NCBI GenBank assembly: GCA_021779415.1
Contig: JAJYAS010000132.1
Span: 1 to 7,976, forward strand
Reading direction: 5' to 3'
Length of the DNA stretch: 7,976 nucleotides
Source of the DNA: Bacillota bacterium
GTDB taxonomy: Bacteria; Bacillota_B; Desulfitobacteriia; Desulfitobacteriales; Desulfitobacteriaceae
Shown here: one piece after another, positions 6,031-7,976 of the stretch
Layout: the number at the start of each line of letters is the position of its first letter
Numbering within the stretch: the first letter of the stretch is position 1
The notes under the pieces: model-generated
What the model was told of the DNA's origin: nothing
What the model saw: only the letters and a program-made list of their open reading frames with translations
The model's database searches: none
Program-made: the position numbers and the translations under genes

Positions 6031-6054
6031 GCAGCAGACCTGCTTCGCTGCTGC
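6031..6054 (-). promoter_or_regulatory. GC-rich stem-loop in the mini-SASP leader
   Basis: GCAGCAG (6031-6037) pairs with CTGCTGC (6048-6054) around a 10-nt loop. It falls at the very 5' end of the transcript predicted from the sigma-G-like promoter and ends about 16 nt before the ribosome binding site. On the minus strand only CTTTAT follows, so it could instead be a weak terminator for recG transcripts. A 5' mRNA-stabilising hairpin fits the position better. Confidence 0.5.
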
Positions 6055-6062
6055 ATTGCTTT

Positions 6063-6091
6063 TAATACGATTCATTCTGGTTCTATTATTC
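6063..6091 (-). promoter_or_regulatory. Candidate sigma-G promoter of the mini-SASP gene
   Basis: On the minus strand, GAATA (6091-6087) matches the sigma-G -35 pattern GHATR. After 17 nt, CGTATTA (6069-6063) matches the -10 pattern CATnHTA at 6 of 7 positions. Spacing and quality equal those of the gpr promoter candidate. It lies wholly in the gap between recG and the SASP-like gene. Confidence 0.5.
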
Positions 6092-6172
6092 GACCGTTTG
6101 ATCATAATCATACTCGGCAATTCCTGCCAAAAGTTTAGTCTAAAAACCGAAACCTTATTTAAATCAATTACA

Positions 6173-7976
6173 CTAATTAACCCCAATTTTTTCCGGCGGA
6201 AACAGCCTCTGAACTTCTCGAAAAAGCATTTCAAACTTTTTGGGATTCTGCAAAGCTTTTTGTGCCATCTGATAGGCCTTCTCAACAAGATGTCCATCCC
6301 GTGAGAAATCCGTGAGCCTCAATTCGGCTAAACCATGTTGTCGTGTCCCCAATAATTCCCCTGTTCCGCGCAGGTGCATATCCTCTTCAGCGATTTTGAA
6401 GCCGTCTTCTGTTTGACAGAGAATATCTAAACGACGGCTATTTTTGTTTCCCGATAACAAAAAGCAGTAAGATTGGTCGCTTCCTCGACCAACACGTCCC
6501 CTAAGTTGATGCAATTGTGCGAGCCCGAACCGTTCTGCCGATTCAATGACCATAACAGAGGCATTAGGGACATTGACCCCAACTTCTACCACGGTTGTAG
6601 CAACCAGAACATCAATCTTCCCAGTATTAAACTCTACCATGATCGCTTCCTTTTCCGCCCCCTTCATTTTACCGTGCAGGAGGGCGACGTGACAGTTCGG
6701 AAACCTAACTTGGAAATCAGCGGCACGCTCCGTAGCCGAAATAAGATCAAGCGTTTCTGACTCTTCCACCAACGGACAAACAACATAGATTTGCCTGCCC
6801 AGATTAATTTGCTCTTCAAGGAATTTTTCCATTTTTGGACGGGCACGTTCCGATAATTTGCGGGTTATAATCGGCTTTCGCCCAACTGGCATCTCATCAA
6901 GCACGGAGAGCTGTAAATCTCCATAGAGTGTCAAGGCCAACGTCCGGGGAATAGGTGTCGCTGTAAGAACCAAAACATGTGGACTTTCTCCCTTACTCTG
7001 GAGCAACGAACGCTGTCGCACGCCAAACCGATGCTGCTCATCCGTGACGGCAAGACCCAACGCTTTAAAAACCACGGTTTCTTGAATAAGGGCATGAGTT
7101 CCCACTACGACATGTGCCTTGCCCTCCGCAATCATGGCTAAAGTTTCCTCCCGCGCACCTTTGTTCTGACTACCCAGTAAACACACAACCGTAATGCCCA
7201 GAGGGGTGAACACTTTTTCGAGCGATTGAAAATGCTGTAACGCCAAAATTTCCGTAGGAGCCATCATTGCCCCTTGGTATCCTGACCCTACTGCGCGAAG
7301 CAAAGCAGCCATAGCAACAGCCGTTTTACCCGATCCAACATCCCCTTGGACCAATCGAGCCATTCCTTGTGATCTCGCCATATCTTGAAAAATCTCTTGA
7401 ATCACTCGTTGTTGGGCTGTGGTCAAACGAAAGGGCAAGGCCCTGTAAAAACTCCGAATCTGTTCCTCTCCCCCTGATAACGGCGGACTTCCCAAACGAA
7501 CCATACCCTGATGTAGTCCGATGACCGCTAATTGCAAAAAGAGAATCTCTTCCCAAACTAGTCGATCTCTAGCGCTGGACAGACTGGTATAGTTCTCCGG
7601 AAAATGAATTTCCCGATGCGCTCGGGATCTCTCCATCCACTGCCCCAATTCTTCTCGCGGTAGGACTTCTGGAAAAGCTACCTCAACCTGACTCAAACTA
7701 CTTTGGATGATGCCGCGGATTACCTTGGAAGACAAACGCGCCGTTTCAGAATAAACTGGCAAAATCGTTTGCGAGCCTCGATCAGAGGCAGTGTTGGGAC
7801 CAACGTCACTATCCTTCTCAATATCCGTCACTAGAACTTCCGGCACCTGTTGCTGCCAGCGCACTTTACCTGTTACAACGACGTTCGTTCCTACAGGATA
7901 TTGCTTAAGAATAAAGGTTTGGTTAAACCAAGTCGCCTGGAACAAGCGCCCTTCTTGCTCAATACTCAACTTAACC
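6173..7976 (-). CDS. recG: ATP-dependent DNA helicase RecG, 5' end cut by window edge
   Basis: Branch-migrating superfamily 2 helicase that remodels stalled replication forks and recombination junctions, unwinding Holliday junctions and R-loops. The frame is open to the right edge, giving 600 residues; a typical RecG of about 680 residues implies some 80 N-terminal residues outside the window. The visible N-terminus is the wedge (OB-fold) domain, with sequence such as LFQATWFNQ. Helicase motifs follow in order: Walker A GDVGSGKT (codons at 7345-7322), DEQHRFG motif II (7042-7022), TATPIPRT motif III, the motif V region VATTVVEVGVNVP and LRGRVGRG motif VI. The C-terminus contains the RGTGELLGTRQHG segment expected in RecG. 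All motifs appear intact. The nearest downstream gene is the mini-SASP, which has its own promoter candidate. No strong terminator directly follows recG. Confidence 0.97.
   Translation of the reverse strand, partial: VKLSIEQEGRLFQATWFNQTFILKQYPVGTNVVVTGKVRWQQQVPEVLVTDIEKDSDVGPNTASDRGSQTILPVYSETARLSSKVIRGIIQSSLSQVEVAFPEVLPREELGQWMERSRAHREIHFPENYTSLSSARDRLVWEEILFLQLAVIGLHQGMVRLGSPPLSGGEEQIRSFYRALPFRLTTAQQRVIQEIFQDMARSQGMARLVQGDVGSGKTAVAMAALLRAVGSGYQGAMMAPTEILALQHFQSLEKVFTPLGITVVCLLGSQNKGAREETLAMIAEGKAHVVVGTHALIQETVVFKALGLAVTDEQHRFGVRQRSLLQSKGESPHVLVLTATPIPRTLALTLYGDLQLSVLDEMPVGRKPIITRKLSERARPKMEKFLEEQINLGRQIYVVCPLVEESETLDLISATERAADFQVRFPNCHVALLHGKMKGAEKEAIMVEFNTGKIDVLVATTVVEVGVNVPNASVMVIESAERFGLAQLHQLRGRVGRGSDQSYCFLLSGNKNSRRLDILCQTEDGFKIAEEDMHLRGTGELLGTRQHGLAELRLTDFSRDGHLVEKAYQMAQKALQNPKKFEMLFREVQRLFPPEKIGVN

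Noticed and set aside
6031..6054. Main recG terminator
   Set aside because: The stem is GC-rich but no real T-run follows on the minus strand, and it lies just after the SASP promoter candidate, so a leader hairpin is the better reading.
6013..6304. Small frames on both strands at the recG 3' end
   Set aside because: They overlap the intact recG C-terminus or the SASP promoter region, and their composition shows no recognisable motif.
1..7976. CRISPR array, insertion sequence, tRNA or rRNA gene
   Set aside because: No regularly spaced repeats, transposase motifs, terminal inverted repeats around a gene, tRNA-like folds or rRNA sequence were seen on either strand.

Overview
The window comes from an endospore-forming, low-to-mid GC Firmicute, most likely an anaerobic Clostridia lineage of the Desulfosporosinus/Desulfitobacterium (Peptococcaceae-like) kind. 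The reasons are a germination protease gene (gpr), the sporulation membrane protein gene ylbJ, a small acid-soluble spore protein (SASP)-like gene, strong AGGAGG-type ribosome binding sites and intrinsic terminators. The lineage is an inference from gene content and protein style; no database was searched.

Layout from left to right. Bases 1-1084 (minus) hold most of acetate kinase (ackA), which is cut by the left edge. Bases 1260-2024 (minus) encode a patatin-like acyl hydrolase of the YlbK/RssA type. It diverges from ylbJ (2111-3262, plus), the mother-cell membrane protein linked to dipicolinic acid transport. A convergent gap of about 157 bases with terminator-like hairpins separates ylbJ from a two-gene minus-strand unit, rsmD (3944-4498) followed by a coiled-coil protein of unknown function (3420-3926). 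The divergent region 4499-4785 carries the rsmD promoter and an unusually structured leader for gpr (4786-5772, plus). Facing gpr, across a perfect 14-bp bidirectional terminator, is an uncalled 42-residue reading frame (5871-5999, minus). It looks like the first half of an alpha/beta-type SASP and keeps the GPR cleavage site. The right end is recG (6173-7976, minus), cut by the right edge.

How the genes fit together. recG and rsmD form a DNA-repair/rRNA-modification neighbourhood that in many Firmicutes continues to coaD and ylbJ. Here a spore-protein/spore-protease pair sits between recG and rsmD, and coaD is absent. Both gpr and the mini-SASP have upstream sequences resembling forespore sigma-G promoters, and in both the predicted transcript begins almost directly with a stem-loop. 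The two most interesting points are the half-length SASP next to its own protease, and a strong intrinsic-terminator-like hairpin inside the gpr leader, between its predicted promoter and its ribosome binding site. The other genes look ordinary and intact.
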